Source: Hydractinia symbiolongicarpus (lineage: Eukaryota; Cnidaria; Hydrozoa; Anthoathecata; Hydractiniidae). From it: a stretch of DNA of 64,000 nucleotides. The position numbers and the translations under genes are program-made. The notes beneath the pieces are model-generated. The model worked only from the letters and a program-made list of their open reading frames with translations, was not told the origin of the DNA and made no database searches. This document shows, piece after piece, positions 49,401-62,360 of this stretch (position 1 is the first letter of the stretch; every line of letters starts with the position of its first letter). The stretch covers positions 19,776,001 to 19,840,000 of the forward strand of contig NC_079876.1 of assembly GCF_029227915.1 (NCBI RefSeq), in the 5' to 3' direction.

Positions 49401-52400
49401 CTCCTAAATATCCTACTATATAATATACAGTGTATATACATTTTCTACACCTCACTATATTCCCCTAATTAGTTATGATTTTTTTTCCATTATACTGCAA
49501 CAGTTAAATCGGTATTAAAAAGAATTAAACTTCAGAATCGAAGTTCATTAGATGAAAGAAGACCACAGCTTGTTCAAACGCTGAAAGATGTATGTATATT
49601 TTTACACTTTGAAACTAATGAAACTGCACTCACCAGTACTAGCTCGAGCAGAAAAAATCCTTTTTCTCTGCAAGGCACATACTAGCTTTTGTTATACAAT
49701 CCTGGTTACTTCAAAATAGATCTTCTTTGGAAGTTAAAGAAATTACTTCTGGTCTTGTCTATTTTGCAAGGTGTAGTGTTTGCTCTGTTTTCTTGCAAAA
49801 AAGCATCTGAAATATAATGTCGACAACAGTATGTCAGTAAAGTTTTGCACTAAAATTATTCTAAAAGTTAATCACAGTAAAAAAAGAAAAAAAGAAATAA
49901 AATAAAACCCGTGGTAAACAGTCAGAAGCTGAACATGATGATTATATACAATTTTTTTTATATATTTTCAACCTCACTGTTACTCCATATATTTTACTAG
50001 CAAAACAATATCTTGGATCCTAAATGTATAAAGAGCTTTTTCTTTGTTTTTAAATGTGACTAAAACATAGTAGCTCCCTAGAGGTATATTGTTGGATATT
50101 GCAACATATATCCGGATCTTTTTTCGTCTAATCCTCATCCTCCACCTTAAAACCTCCTTTAGATGGCATCCATTAGTGGACTAAATTTTCATTAGTGAAA
50201 CTAGTCTTGACAGTGTACATCAGTCTTTTTTGTTATCTTTTTTCACTGTAATTTGGTTATCATTTAGTTGCAAGACTTTCGATTAGAATTAAAATGGGAA
50301 TTCCACAGTTGGGGTATGTTTTATGTTTACCGAGTTCAAATTCTTGTTTTACCCTTTGTCACAAATGTCATTGTACAAGCCCTAATATTTAAGGATACTC
50401 AACCTATTTTTCACTACAGACAGGCCAAATTTGTTGCTTTCAACATAATACATACACCAAATTTTTGATTTAATATTTCAACACATTTTGTGTTTGTTTT
50501 TTTTGTTTTCTGCTTCCTTATATATGTCTACCATAAAAACTTAAAGTTTGGAAAGATGTGCAAATGATAGTAACTTCTTTGGATATTAAAGAAGTTACTA
50601 TCTTTACTGTTGTATAGTGTAACAGATGAAAATACAATTCTATATTTAGTACCGTTAATATCTCGTCTACTTCCATCTGATACATGCAAAATTTCGAAAA
50701 AAGGTGCCAACATAAGGTATATGCAAGCATTTTTAAAAAATCTGTTTCAATTTTCGTTCTTCAAATGTAAACTGGCTGTGCCACTTGTTTCCATCATTTA
50801 CATAATTTATTAGGTAAAAAGAAGAAAAAGAAGCGAATGTATTAACTTTATTTTTATTTTTAATATCTTTTTTTCCATACACGAGGAAATATTAATATGA
50901 TACATGATCAATTTACCTTTATAATATCTATGCGTCGATAAAGTTTGAATGCGCATCCAATAACAGGTCTAAAATTACTGATGACAGAAAATGTCAAATT
51001 TTGCTATTACTTAAATATGATATCACAATTTATGCAGCATAATTAAATCTGAAATTTTTAAATGTGAATATCTTGCGAACGAAAAGAGCTTTTTAAAAAA
51101 TTAACCAACTTTTTAAGCTATACAAGTGTGTGTGAATAACGTACAATAATTATTTGCAAATTAAGAGTCTCATTCACTTCAGGACAAAAAGGAAATAAAA
51201 AAATTATGTAATTGTTGAAATATAATATGTATTAAATATGAATAGAAAAAATGTCAAGTAAATTTTTTGTGTGTATATATTTTGTATAATTATATATGAG
51301 CATGTGTGCAAATGTAAATTTCGCAAATGCGACAGATACTAAGTTTTTCAACCTCATATTTTTAGAATGGATACAACACTTATAGAATTTACAGATATGA
51401 AATGGCAGCGTGGTGATATATCATTTTTATTTAATGGCGCCAAAGAAGGTATATTTGTTTTGGTACAACAATTTTGCAAGATGCTTTATGCTGGGGAAAG
51501 TTCTTCTATCAGATAGATTTTGAATCACTTTATTTAAATAACAATAAATTTTGCAACACAACTTCTTTCCGTAGGTGTACAATTTTCGTTCTACTTCTCT
51601 GTATTCTACTCAAGAATATGTAAATAATTCCAATGGTTTGTTTTTGTACTCAAAACCTTAGTTAGTAGCAAAGTGTAAGTATAGAAGATGAAAAGTGATT
51701 ATTTGACAGCATCAATTTCTATGCAACAAAATCGATTAAGCATGAAATATTTCTGTGTATCATGCAATAGTCTATCACCAACAAGAAAAATTTTGATGGA
51801 ACCAACATGTTTATTCTATGTTGAAAGTTGCAATTGAGAATTCTCATGAAAATGAATGAATCTTCTCTGCGTTCCGCGTCCCAGTAATATTAAAACAAAA
51901 ACTGTTTTTGCCTTTGGGTATGTTTCGAATTTTTTTGTACAGAAAGAGTTAAAAAACCTGAAACGTAAAAAAGCTACCAGCATAGATGATTTGCCGAATG
52001 GGATGTTAAAGGATTGTAGAGAAGAAATCGCAAAACCTTTAACATACATCATCAACCTTTCCCCAAAACAGCAACTGTACTCAAAGATTGGAAAACGGCG
52101 CAAATAACTCCAGTACACAAAAGTGGAAACGTTACTGATGCAAAAAAATTATAGACCTATATCTATACTCCCCGTTGTTTCTAAAATACTAGAAAAGGCT
52201 GTTCAACACCAACTTATGAACTACCTGGAAGAAAATAACCTCCTTACAGATAAACAGTTCGGTTACAGGAGAAAGCGTTCAACTGAGCTAGCGACTACTT
52301 TATTTATTAACACCATCAGAAAAGCAGGCAACAAAGGACTATTATCAGGTGCTGTTTTTATTGATTTATTCAAGGCGTTTGATACGTTGGGTCATGACAA

Positions 52401-55400
52401 CTTTTATGGAAATTAGAAAATCATGGAATAAAAGGACTTGTTCTAAAATGGTTCGCTAACTACCTGTTTGAACGTCATCAGTAGTAAAATTTTAAAATGC
52501 AATGTCAGACCAGTTGCCACTGTTATGCGGCGTTCCGATCAATACTGGGACCAATTTTATTCCTTATATTTCTGAATGACTTTAAAGACTGTATGATCAA
52601 TTGCAACATTATTGAATTTGCTGACGATACTGTAGTTTTTGTTACTGCAAAAGCGACAGAAGAAGTGCAGAAATTGTTAAACGAAGATCTACAAGGAATT
52701 GCATCGTACTTCCAAGCATCATCATCATCATCATCATGATCATCATCATCATCATCATCATCATCAACATCATCAACATCATCAACATCGACATCATCAA
52801 CATCATCAACATCATCAACATCATCAACATCATCTACAACTGAAATCGTATGGAGTTCGAGGTTTAGCATTGAAGTGGTTTACTGACTATTTGTTCCAAC
52901 GAGCTCAAATTGTCAAAATCGGACAAGAACTATCTGATCCGTTTTCAATCGTATGTGGTGTACCACAGGGCTCTATATTGGGTCCTGTGCTCTTTTTGAT
53001 GTATTTCAATGACTTCGAGAACTGTCTAACTAACACGAAGGTTATTCAATTTGCAGACGACACGGTTATGTATGTTTCAGCAAAAAATGTTGATGATATC
53101 GAAAAGAGGCTCAATGCAGATATGTTTGCAGTATATAATTATCTGGAAATAAACGACCTGATAATCAATCTAAAGAAAGCCCGAATGTATTCTATTCGGT
53201 ACTGCGAAACAAATTTCTACCATCCCCTCTGAACAGCGTGAGTTAAAGATTTACTTCAATGGGCACTTGTTATGTTATACTTCATGTTACACCTATTTGG
53301 GTACCATATTGGACCAAAATCTTGGACTTAGTAAAGACTTTGATCAAAAATATAAAAAAGCGTCATCTAAGTTTTACATGTTGAAAAAATTGATGGTTTT
53401 TTTTATTAACAAAGGACACATATTGATAGCAGACATTATCTCTGAAATGTATATATCCTTTTAAAAGATTCATAATAAATAAATATTAAATAAATATAAT
53501 AAATAATAACTTCTCCTGAGAACATATTTCGAGTCTTCTTAGGAAGAAAAAATGAGTCTCTTGACAAGAACTGGTACTTTGAGCGTTTTTGTTGTTTTTT
53601 TTTTTTGCTTTTTACACGGTCATATTTTCCCTTGTAATTTTGTGTTATGTCTCTCCTGTTAGCTAATCATGTTCAATGTTATTGTGTGCTATTGTTGATA
53701 ATTTTGTATAAGTAACTATCATGAATTGTTATGTGAAAATGTTTTCTCTTATATCTTCTATTGTTGTATAGGCTCAGATTCTTTGGTTGTGTTAGATAAT
53801 GAAAAGAACGTCTACCAAAAGCTAAGAAAAAATGTAAGCTCAATTTTTTTTTTTGTGTGTGTAGTAGCTGGCCAACCTGGATTGAAGTAGGTCACTGTTT
53901 TATTGTTATATTGCTCGTATAAATTTCGCGTTAAGGTTTATGAAGAGACCTTTCAAATTGCAAAACATTGTGTCACATAGTTTTTTTCCACATCATGCAT
54001 CCTTTGTTGTGTAAGGTATATCGTTTTTGGTGGAGGATTGAGTTATACAAATTGTGTGGTACAAATAATATAATCACTTAAATAAAAAAGAAGCTGTAAA
54101 AAAACGGATCAAAAAGAAAGAAATACCAGGAGACAGAATGTACGAAATGTATATTAGTGGCGTACATTAATACAGTGTGGTGTATGAACCATGACGTCAT
54201 TTTGAGAGGACATATGTTTAAATACGTAAATAAAGCCATTTATCACCACGTGCAGTGTTTATCAATGCTTTTTTTCTATCGTTAAAGGATATTGAACATG
54301 ATTTAGAAGAAGAAGTAGACTACCTTATGTGCAGGTTGGTTGGAATACGTTAAACATCTTTACATACATGCTGTATCACAGATGCTGTTCACCGTTTCAG
54401 CTTGTGAAATCCTTTTTGGAAGAATCATTTCTCCATCCTTGAAGTTTGAAAATTATAATAGTAGTGGGCATATCTTGTTAAAAACTTTTTTGTGTGTGTT
54501 TTTTATACAATTTAAGATTTTGCAATTTGTAAGTTTTAAATGTTCATTTAGCGCCATAGCATGCATTTTGTTTATAAAATATGAAATATTCTACTCAATC
54601 CCATTTTCATAGTAAATATATATCTCATGTGCGACATATTTCTGATGTTTTTCAAGTGGTATCTTTCAAGATGATAAAAAAATCCGACGTTACACTGAAC
54701 GTCAATCCATCTTTAGGGAAGGGGTGTCGACAAACATCGACATTTGTAGAATAATTTATTGCTTTTCACTAAATATAGTCGAGATTCGATTATCCTGGGT
54801 GATCATAAATATACTTCAGACGTGGTATCAACTTTTTTCCAAAATTGCCACACAAAAATAGACAAATAATATTAATTTTGCCAAAAAAGCGGAAATGTAC
54901 GAAAAAAAATGGTACAGGAGTGTATGTGTAAATATTATGTACACTTCTTGATTGTTTTGACATTTAGGTACGGAGGATGTACCGGGGAGGCAAAATAGAA
55001 ATTCCTGATTGACGTGTAGCGTACACCTTTTCGATTTGTGATCATCCCTCATATAAACTTTAAATTTATCACTATCATAGGTGCAAAAAGAAAGGAGCAC
55101 ATATTGTGTGGAAACCTTTATCGCTGTTGAGTTAAAAAATACACTGTTTTCACGATGTAAATTGTAACCATTTATTTTGCTAGTGATATAGTTGCTGCGC
55201 AGATGTCGACGAAACCTATCACTTTTGCTCCGGCTCAAAGTGGGTGGATATTTCGAGAATACAAAACTGTAAGCTGATTATAACTTTGATAAGTTTCAAT
55301 ATAATTTTTGAATATATATTATGATAAAGAATATTTTAATTTAAATGTACGCATACTGAATGACAGCATACTTGAGCATGAAAATTTTTGCAAGACGCTG

Positions 55401-58400
55401 CGCATTAAGGATTCTAAAACATTCATTTTGCTCGAATTGAATTGAAATTACTCTTCTTACTCAATCTCTGTTGAAAAGCTTAAAACAGTTTGCATGATGA
55501 TCCTGATATGTGCAGATGTCATGTGGTAGGCGTAAAATGAGCAGCTTGAAGTTTACTTCACCTTGGACAAACTGTAAACCTCACGTAAATATACTGTCTG
55601 AAAAGTTAATTGTTTATAAGTGAACGGTTTCTAACACTTATTTAGGATTGTTTTGATTGGCTAACTACTAGAAATCAAGAAAATGAATGACGGAGTTTAA
55701 ATTGTTTTTATTTTTCTTGTTTATTTTCTTACAGGAGGTTATTGGTAAAGTTTCTTGTGAGGTGTACCACGTGCATGGAATGACACTGATCTCACGAAAA
55801 AGGTAACTAGTTTTGCTTCACTAATTTTTCAGTTGGAAAGTTTTAAAACACCACGTCAGCTGTGTGAAACGCTATGAATTCGAACATTTGCTATTTTGGA
55901 CAACTTTAGTTCTTTCTTTTGTTTTGTTTCGCGCCAAGTCATTCTGGTGTTTGTATTCACGTTTAGACGAGAACATTTATCAGAAGAAGACCTGAAGAAA
56001 AATAAGGTTGGTAAAAAAGACCTACCCGTTTGTTTTTTTTCAATTGCGTGTCTTTTAAATTTGTTTTTGCGAGCTTGAATGTATCACAGTTCTGTAAAAT
56101 TTATTTCACAATCATGAATTTTACAAAAGGTCGCGAAATGCGTATAAATTTATGCTGTAATAACTAAAGAGGATTTTTCTGAGTTAAAAATCACTTTGTT
56201 GTTTTTTCTATAGGAACTTGTCGAAGCTTTTCATAGGGGTGATTCAATGTTAATGGAAAATGAGAAATGTCAACCTGTGAGTACATTTGGATTTGATATG
56301 TATGTAGAATACTACTATATATTTTTTCTTATTGTAATCATCTTACAGAAAAATCTGTTTGCAAAATTTAATTACTATTAAGCAACTCAAGCAACAGTCA
56401 CATTCATGTAACGTGTTGTACAACAAATAGATACATGAGATATTGCGCGTGGAATATTGTAGAGATTTTTCCCACCACTTGTTTGACAGACAGAACAATT
56501 ATTTGGAACCAAGGTACGGAGAAAGTTGTGTGAACGATTGGTGAGATGTCATCCAGAATCTACATTATATGAAAGGGTGTGATATCTTACACAACACAAC
56601 AGTTTTGCTTAAATCATCAAACAACGCGTATTGTAACTAAACATTTTGTACTCTGAGCCTGTCACTACAAAAGAGATATGTTCATTTCTAGGGAAATAAA
56701 TGATCGTTCCATTTTCATGGCGTTCTATATAGCGTGTGTACACGTAACTCGTCATGTCGGAAGTAAAGAAAATTGTTTTTTTAGCTTCCCCGAAAAGAAT
56801 CGCTACCGCCGCCTCCTCCATGTCCATTTGATTGGAGACAGTACTCCTCTCTTGATAGGTATGTCTGTTCTATTTTGTCCTGGCGTGACCTATTTTGACC
56901 ATTGTTATTCTTCTGTTATTTTTGTGACTTTTTAAGAATTTTTACCGATCATTTACTCAGTATAGAGTTTCACCATTGATTAACTTTGATTAGCGCCGTC
57001 CTTGCAATATCAAGTACTATCACTATCGAGAGATAAGCATTTGTGTTGAAAAGTTCGCGGGAACGTCTCACAAACGCCTTCTTTCTTACGCGTCACATTC
57101 TGAAGTTTAACTATAGTTAAAGTCGTAGAGTAAAACAATAAGTTTGAGAACGTATTTTATTTGATATTGAATTGTGCTACTGCGTTGTAATATAGCTAAA
57201 AATAACGTAAATTCCGAACACAAACATTATTTGCGCATTTTTAGGAGAGCTTCAATCACAAAAATATGTTTTACAGTTGACAAACAAAACGTTTTCATTG
57301 CAAAAATATCTTCCCTTAACGTAGAAACTTTAGACGTGTAATTCTTTGTTTAGTCCGCCTTTTATTGGACGAAATATGAAACTCACTGAACAGAAAAAAA
57401 GTCTGAAAGCCAATGTATGGATGGTGAGTTATCATTTGAGAAATATATAGTGTCTTTTAATTGTAATTTGAATTCTTGATGGTAGAAGTACAAATGTTGC
57501 TCTTGTGGATGAGCTCTATTTTTTATTTTCAGAGTCAAGACTTTCCATTATCTGTCGAACTGTAAGTTTGTATACATTTCAACGATAAATTTAGCGACAG
57601 GTAGAATTTACAAAATCATTGTTTTTTCCGCTCCCCTTTTCTCTGTCTTATTCAACTCAAATAAATTTTACCATAGTATATCTTTTGCGCTTTGTGAAAA
57701 CGAATTTTACGAGGACGTATTTTTTCAAATGGAAGTAGAAATGTGTTCATTTGCGTTATTTCTGGTTAGGCAATTGCCTTCATATTCGCTTGTGTTTTAC
57801 TAAAATGGGGTATCTAGTTGTTTTTCTGTTTAGACTTCTTAGTGTGTTAAACGTGGTCGCACCTTCTAAACATTTTGAAAAAATGAAGCAATTTGTCTCC
57901 ATGAAGCTCCCGCCTGGTTTTCCAGCGAAATTAGGTGAGTTATATCTCCTACGCTCAGTTTCGCTTCAATCAACGAATGTGTTATTTTTAAAAGAAACAT
58001 ATATCCGCTCAGCTGTTTTGTGTGCAGCTTGAAAAATAGTTTTATACGAATTCGATCTGTCAGACACTGCAAACAATGTTTTACAATCTGTTATTGTGGT
58101 GGAGGTTGTGGCAATTGTCAATGTTGTTATTACTGTCGTTGTTGTCGTTGTAACCTTGGTCGTGACAGTGTTTGTAGTGACTATTTATTTATCAGTTTTT
58201 ATACATCGGCTATCAATGACACTTAAGTTTTTATTTAGTCGTCGTCGTTGGTATTATTATTGTAATTGTTGTTGCGACTACGTTATTGACGTTCTTCACT
58301 CCTCTCACGAATAAGATTATTTTTTAAAGCAAAAAAAAGGGCAGGTAGTGAGGATTTGTCTGTGTGTGTTTGGCCTCAGCATAAAAGACATCTACTAATT

Positions 58401-58928
58401 GGGACTAGTCTTAACTAAAGATATTCAAAGAACTAACTTTTATACATTGAAAATAGGAGATGAAAAACTTTTTGAAAAGGTGACTTATTTACAAGATTTT
58501 CACATTTTTTATCGTGTTTTAGAAATCCCTGTTTTACCGACTATAGTGGCACGAATCACATTTCAAGATTTTGTTTGGAAAGATGATTTAGCCGACAACT
58601 TGTTTGTTATTCCTGCCGAATACAAGGTAAGTTGATCTGTACGCCCAGCCTGTGTTTCCGCTTAACGCACTGCGAAATCCAAAAAATCGGCGAGTTTTGT
58701 TGAACTCTGGATGTTAAACTTAAACATAATTTTATTATATTTGAGTATTTCAAAGAAAATCAAACAAACAATAAGGAAAAATAAAGTCCATTAAATTTCT
58801 GCTCTAATGCTTCAAATAATTCTCAAGACAGTTATTAGACATGTTTTACTTACCAGGCGCCTCTATTTCTTCTGATTATATTATATGTTTACCTTTAGGA
58901 GGATCCACACCATTTTCCAGACTTTTGA
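43494..58928 (+). CDS. ANKRD13C: ANKRD13C-like ankyrin-repeat ER chaperone family protein (19 exons)
   Basis: Exons: 43494-43605, 48156-48197, 48516-48620, 49504-49589, 50268-50313, 50650-50716, 51366-51448, 53772-53833, 54288-54334, 55184-55268, 55735-55802, 55967-56006, 56214-56276, 56785-56858, 57354-57423, 57533-57561, 57834-57934, 58523-58626, 58899-58928. All have GT/AG ends and the phases add up to 437 residues. Ankyrin repeats fill about residues 1-100 (TPLHLAAMIG, KGWTPLAE). Next come FTDMKWQRGDISFLFNG, PITFAPAQSGWIFREYK and REHLSEEDLKKNK. The end has VVAPSKHFEKMKQFVSMKLPPGFP and a DPHHFPDF C-terminus. This is the conserved ANKRD13 family region; no ubiquitin-interacting motifs follow, as in ANKRD13C, an ER-associated regulator of GPCR biogenesis. 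The human protein has a longer N-terminus. Confidence 0.9.
44031..44612 (+). mobile_element. LINE 3' end remnant (ANKRD13C intron 1)
   Basis: The frame 44031-44408 carries VKGRLYEARVKSVMMYGSET, WAVKQEDIDHLVRNDMRMVR and WMCNASLRDRKSS, the characteristic C-terminal region of RT-encoding non-LTR elements (after the palm domain). A change of frame near 44405 continues it. The element ends near 44612 with CAAACCCATGCTAGCATGG followed by a short (ATGATG) tail. Strongly 5' truncated, as usual for LINE inserts. Confidence 0.75.
44685..45062 (+). repeat. Dispersed repeat copy A (ANKRD13C intron 1)
   Basis: A block of about 380 bp matches 46472-46855 in the same orientation at roughly 80% by eye. Shared stretches include AGACCTGTCAAA, TATAGATCTTGAAAC, TTTTTTGATGACGTCAT, GGGGACCCAGGTTT and CCCAGGTGGTCCCTAGTTAC. 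No coding potential is evident. It is probably an interspersed non-autonomous element; its termini are not clear. Confidence 0.75.
46056..46136. repeat. Perfect 35-bp inverted repeat (hairpin)
   Basis: Arms 46056-46090 and 46102-46136 are exact reverse complements (starting GAAAATAAAGATATTCACTT) around an 11-nt spacer, which together with the adjacent bases forms GACACACAGTGTGTC, itself palindromic. A related CACTTTGCCTGTCAC-GGCAGA-GGACACAC sequence at 46957-46985 suggests that this is the terminus of a repeat family inserted head to head. Confidence 0.85.
46472..46855 (+). repeat. Dispersed repeat copy B (ANKRD13C intron 1)
   Basis: Second copy of the block at 44685-45062, same direction, with many point differences and a few short indels. 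It contains a TGATGACGTCAT site and the GGTGGTCCCTAGTTACCCA core. Confidence 0.75.
50566..50602. repeat. Perfect 15-bp stem hairpin in ANKRD13C intron 5
   Basis: GATAGTAACTTCTTT and AAAGAAGTTACTATC flank the 7-nt loop GGATATT, 48 bp before exon 6. It could fold in the pre-mRNA close to the splice acceptor at 50649. Confidence 0.8.
51895..52716 (+). mobile_element. LINE reverse transcriptase fragment 1 (ANKRD13C intron 7)
   Basis: Broken frames carry consecutive reverse transcriptase blocks of a Jockey/CR1-like non-LTR element. These are KRKKATSIDDLPNGMLKDCR, then YRPISILPVVSKILEKAV, then TDKQFGYRRKRST and VFIDLFKAFDTLGH (first catalytic Asp). SILGPILFLIFLNDF and EFADDTVVF (the ADD catalytic pair) follow. 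At least two frame changes (near 52110 and 52415) break it. The coding signal stops exactly at the CAT-rich array at 52717. Confidence 0.8.
52717..52842. repeat. Interrupted CAT/CAA(CAT) microsatellite
   Basis: CAT units with a central TGATCA break, turning into CAACAT hexamers. It joins the two LINE fragments. It has the same trinucleotide class as the Polinton GAT arrays. Confidence 0.9.
52843..53464 (+). mobile_element. LINE reverse transcriptase fragment 2 (ANKRD13C intron 7)
   Basis: A second LINE copy begins immediately after the array at the GVRGLALKWFTDYL block. It runs through CGVPQGSILGPVLFLMYFND (RT block), QFADDTVMYVSAKN (catalytic ADD), and DLIINLKKARMYSI. After a frame change near 53235 comes YTSCYTYLGTILDQNL, ending by 53464. 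It repeats the block already covered by fragment 1 (GPILFLIFLNDF and FADDTVVF), so it is a different insert. Confidence 0.8.
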
Positions 58929-60934
58929 TCAAAAGGGAGGCAAAAATACAGAATGCAGAAGAAAATCCCTAGCCTCAAAGAGCTTCGCTAGCTTTGGCAT
59001 TTATCGCCGAGTATTGTAGTTGCACACTCGCATGTCATCCGCGGAAGTTGCGAAAGGGTCACTGGCACGGGAAGTGTGTGTAGCTCTGTCGTTGTGGAAA
59101 CCTATTCCATTTTGGCAACCAATATATACAATTATGTTACTGCATTTTTTAAACGTGTCTTAGGTTTTGATAGATTTGTTACTGCTTGTTTTCGCTTTCT
59201 GAGTTTTACCTGAAACAACAATTGTCATAATCCGTGAACTGTCAGTTGAAGATTGTGTATATTGTAATAAATAATGTCGTTCAAAACAATGTGATATTTT
59301 TGCGTAATTTTTTAGTGTATTTTTGTTTTTATCAATTCCTTTTTTTCTACACTGCTTTTTCTGTATAAGAAGACAAAGAAAATACAGGCAACAAACATTG
59401 ATACATAAAAAAGACATTTTTGCTGTCTGATCAGCTGGTCTTGATCGGACACAAATTTACACGTCGTGCCCAGACTGTTGTTGGATTTTGATTAGTAACT
59501 AGAATATTAGTAATGTTTTTTTTTTACAAATACTAGGTTTATTGTTTTAATTTATGCAACGTTGCACAAACAAAATATAATGGAAAGAAAGTATAGAGAC
59601 ATTTGACTCGAATGTCATTTTTTAACGTAATTTCCCAGAATGCACTTTGTTTCAGCGTCATATTTGGAAAGGTCAATTTTTGTGTTTGTTTGGTTGCATT
59701 TTAGTGTTTTCGTCTGAAGAAATAAAGTTATAAATTATTGTTATATATAAATATGTATAAACTTTTATTTTTTGTATTTATCACGTGGGCTATTTTAATG
59801 TTTGTTGGTTTCTATTCGCTCTTCTTCGCAATTTATTTTCTCGCTTTTGTCTTAATTACGTGTTCTACTATGCACGTCCCAATCTTTTTCGTTCGCTTTT
59901 TTCTGTACTTGCAATATTATACATTTTACGGCTAAGGACTTTATAAAAAAGCTAGTGAAAACGATGCAATCTGTGACTTTTAATAACATTTTCTCGCCTA
60001 AAACAACAACTTCAAAGTATAATTGTAAGTTTTAAGTTGCACAAATGTAGAGGTAGCACGTATCAATACTTAAAAATTAAAAAAAAAAATTATCCCGAAA
60101 CTCACTGAAAATCGTTGACGAACATTTTTGTCCGAGAACCTTTTGCTCCATATGCTTTCAGTTTGCACTTCATTAATTTTTTTGAGTATCGTTGCTTGTA
60201 AAAGCTTGATGTCAATATATTTTTGAATATTTTTAGATGTTTTATTCTTGATTGCACTGATTTCTAGATCTTTTGTCTTTGTATAGAAATTTGTTAACAA
60301 ATGTTACAAATGAATATTTCAAGGTGTCGACCTTTTGAACAATATTGAATGTGAAAAAGGGAGCATTCAAGATTTATTATTTTTTGCGGCAAGAACACAG
60401 AAAACATCAAATAACAATCTTTTTGGTTTAACAACAAACCCCCAAAACCTGTTAAATTTTCAGAAAAATTAAAATTGGGCAAATTTTGCGTCCATGTAAG
60501 TTGCTACAGCTCACCCATTCAGATTTACACAATCTAAATACCTTGTGAGCACTTTCGAATATCTGAAAAGGTTTTTAGTCAGATATATCAGAAAGTACCA
60601 GCGTCATTGAGTAACGAAGAGGATGAATGGCTAGTAGATTAAGTTTAGGTAACTCTTTAAAACAGCAGAAAAGCATGTAGCTAACTTTTCCTTTTTCTGA
60701 TATACTCCAAAATTATTGCGCCAGAGTCATTCGGGCAGAAAATGACCTCAGGAAGAGGATAGTCAAATTTCTTTTTTATTGCTTTCTGCGAATGAATGAA
60801 CAACTGTACAAAATATTTTTTCAGTGGGGAAGAAAATCAATACATGTTTTGTGCAAGCTGTGTTAAATAATAGTCACAAAAGCACTACTTTTCTTGATTC
60901 ATCCAGCTATTTTCACCCAAATAAATTTAAAACA
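58929..60934. other. Intergenic DNA, no convincing gene
   Basis: No gene supported. Directly after the ANKRD13C stop, the 3' untranslated region should extend toward 59100-59300; the poly(A) site is not certain. Short AT-rich frames (59160, 59738, 60070, 60294) lack motifs. Confidence 0.5.
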
Positions 60935-62360
60935 TTAGTCACAAAAAGTGACATATACATCTGCACATGACCTTCCAGTGTTATCATGCTCAGAAACGTT
61001 TCTTAAATCTTCAAGATACCAAATTTTGAACACATTGCCTTCCTGAACAGGGATACTGTAGCCGGTGAACGTTATGGAATTTGAATTACCGTGTACAGGC
61101 AAGAGATAAAAATTTTCGGCTGGTGCTTGATCTGGGATCTTAATTACATCCTCTTGATTTGTTAATGCATTAAAAATCTTCTCATAATTCAAACAACCCC
61201 ATCGTGTTCCCGATGACGTTGCTGAACAAGTTAATGACGCTTCACCACGACGTTGTAGTTTCAACTTGGTCAGTGAACCAGTATGACGAACTACAAATTG
61301 AAAATAGCTGGTTCCTTTCGCGCCAAAACAAACATTCCTAACTTGCAACTTCCAATTGTTTTCTAAAACTAATTCTGCACTAATCATATTTAACAATTTC
61401 TCTCTGAAAAAATTATGACCACGAAATTTATTTTCTTATCATCTGTAAAAACAACACATTATTTTCGGCCGACCGAGGCTGGTTAGTAATGGCGGAATAT
61501 ATCGGGCAAGCATGAACTGATGTATAACAAAGTTTAAAAGGATCAATAGAAGATAAATTAATGTTGTGTTGTTTTTTTGTTGCAAAATAATTATTTTATT
61601 TTTTAGATGATAAAATGGGAACAAAATTTAATTGGGGAATGGGAGACTATATGTTGAACTACAGTGTATCACAAAAAATACTGCAAATCTTTTTTTAATT
61701 ACTAGTTCACACAAAATTAAGGAAAAGTACATTCTACTTCTCATACTCCCAGCAGGATAAAAATCGATTAATATATTGGTAGAGCATATTCTATTTACTT
61801 GGTCCTGATAGCTGACAAAAGTGAAAGAAATAGCTAACAGTTTATTTTAAAGTTTACTTTGGCATATTTGAAAATCGTCTACTCCGCAAGTTATATACAT
61901 TGCGCAAAAATAAAAGCCTTGCAACCACTAGTAAATTCAATTTCGAGCCAAATTTGAGGAGATTTTATGACTTTCGATGAGAATTTTCACCCTTTTCTGA
62001 AAAATTAACGCAATTTTTGTAAAAATAAAAAAAAACTTGATGAGATTTTCAAGGTAAAGTCGAGAGTGAAGAATGCGTTTCTGCTGCACCTATTTCTATG
62101 TGTTTTACCATATAGTTTTGTAAAATAAATTTCTGAGGAGAAACTTATTAAAAAAACTGATTTTAGAAGAGATTTGAAACTCTTAGGGACGCATGGCAAC
62201 ACTGTGTATTTAAAACTAAATAAAATACAATGTGATCTCACTTTTATTTAAACAAACAAGATTACCTACCATCGCAATAACATTTGTATTCCTCCGCTTC
62301 ACACGTGTTTCTACATTTTCCATACTTGCACGGTTTATTTGCGTTACAGTAATTCCCAAG
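60935..62360 (-). CDS. EGF-containing extracellular protein, 3' part (2 exons seen)
   Basis: The exon 62360-62270 (acceptor TTCTAG, donor GTAGGT) encodes an EGF-like module with the Cys pattern NYCNANKPCKYGKCRNTCEA then YKCYCDG. The next exon starts near 61403 (acceptor TTTTTTCAG) and ends at the stop at 60935-60937. It holds a C-terminal domain of about 150 residues. Visible features include VRNVCFGAKGTSYFQFVVRH, a RRGEASLTCSATSSGTRWGC core with paired Cys, and NVFKIWYLEDLRNVSEHDNT before the CADVYVTFCD end. Paired Cys and strand-like segments suggest a secreted or cell-surface ectodomain. Upstream exons (signal peptide, more EGF modules) should lie beyond 62360. Family of the last domain not named. 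Confidence 0.65.

Noticed and set aside
52699-53232. Poly-His protein fused to reverse transcriptase
   Set aside because: The His run is the CAT microsatellite read in one frame, joining unrelated LINE fragments; no evidence for a translated fusion.
54828-55238. 136-codon minus-strand frame with a hydrophobic end
   Set aside because: It overlaps ANKRD13C exon 10 on the opposite strand and has no motif; AT-rich chance frame.
58096-58314. Val/Tyr-rich frame as a membrane protein
   Set aside because: Comes from GTTGTC/GTTATT low-complexity sequence inside the last long ANKRD13C intron.
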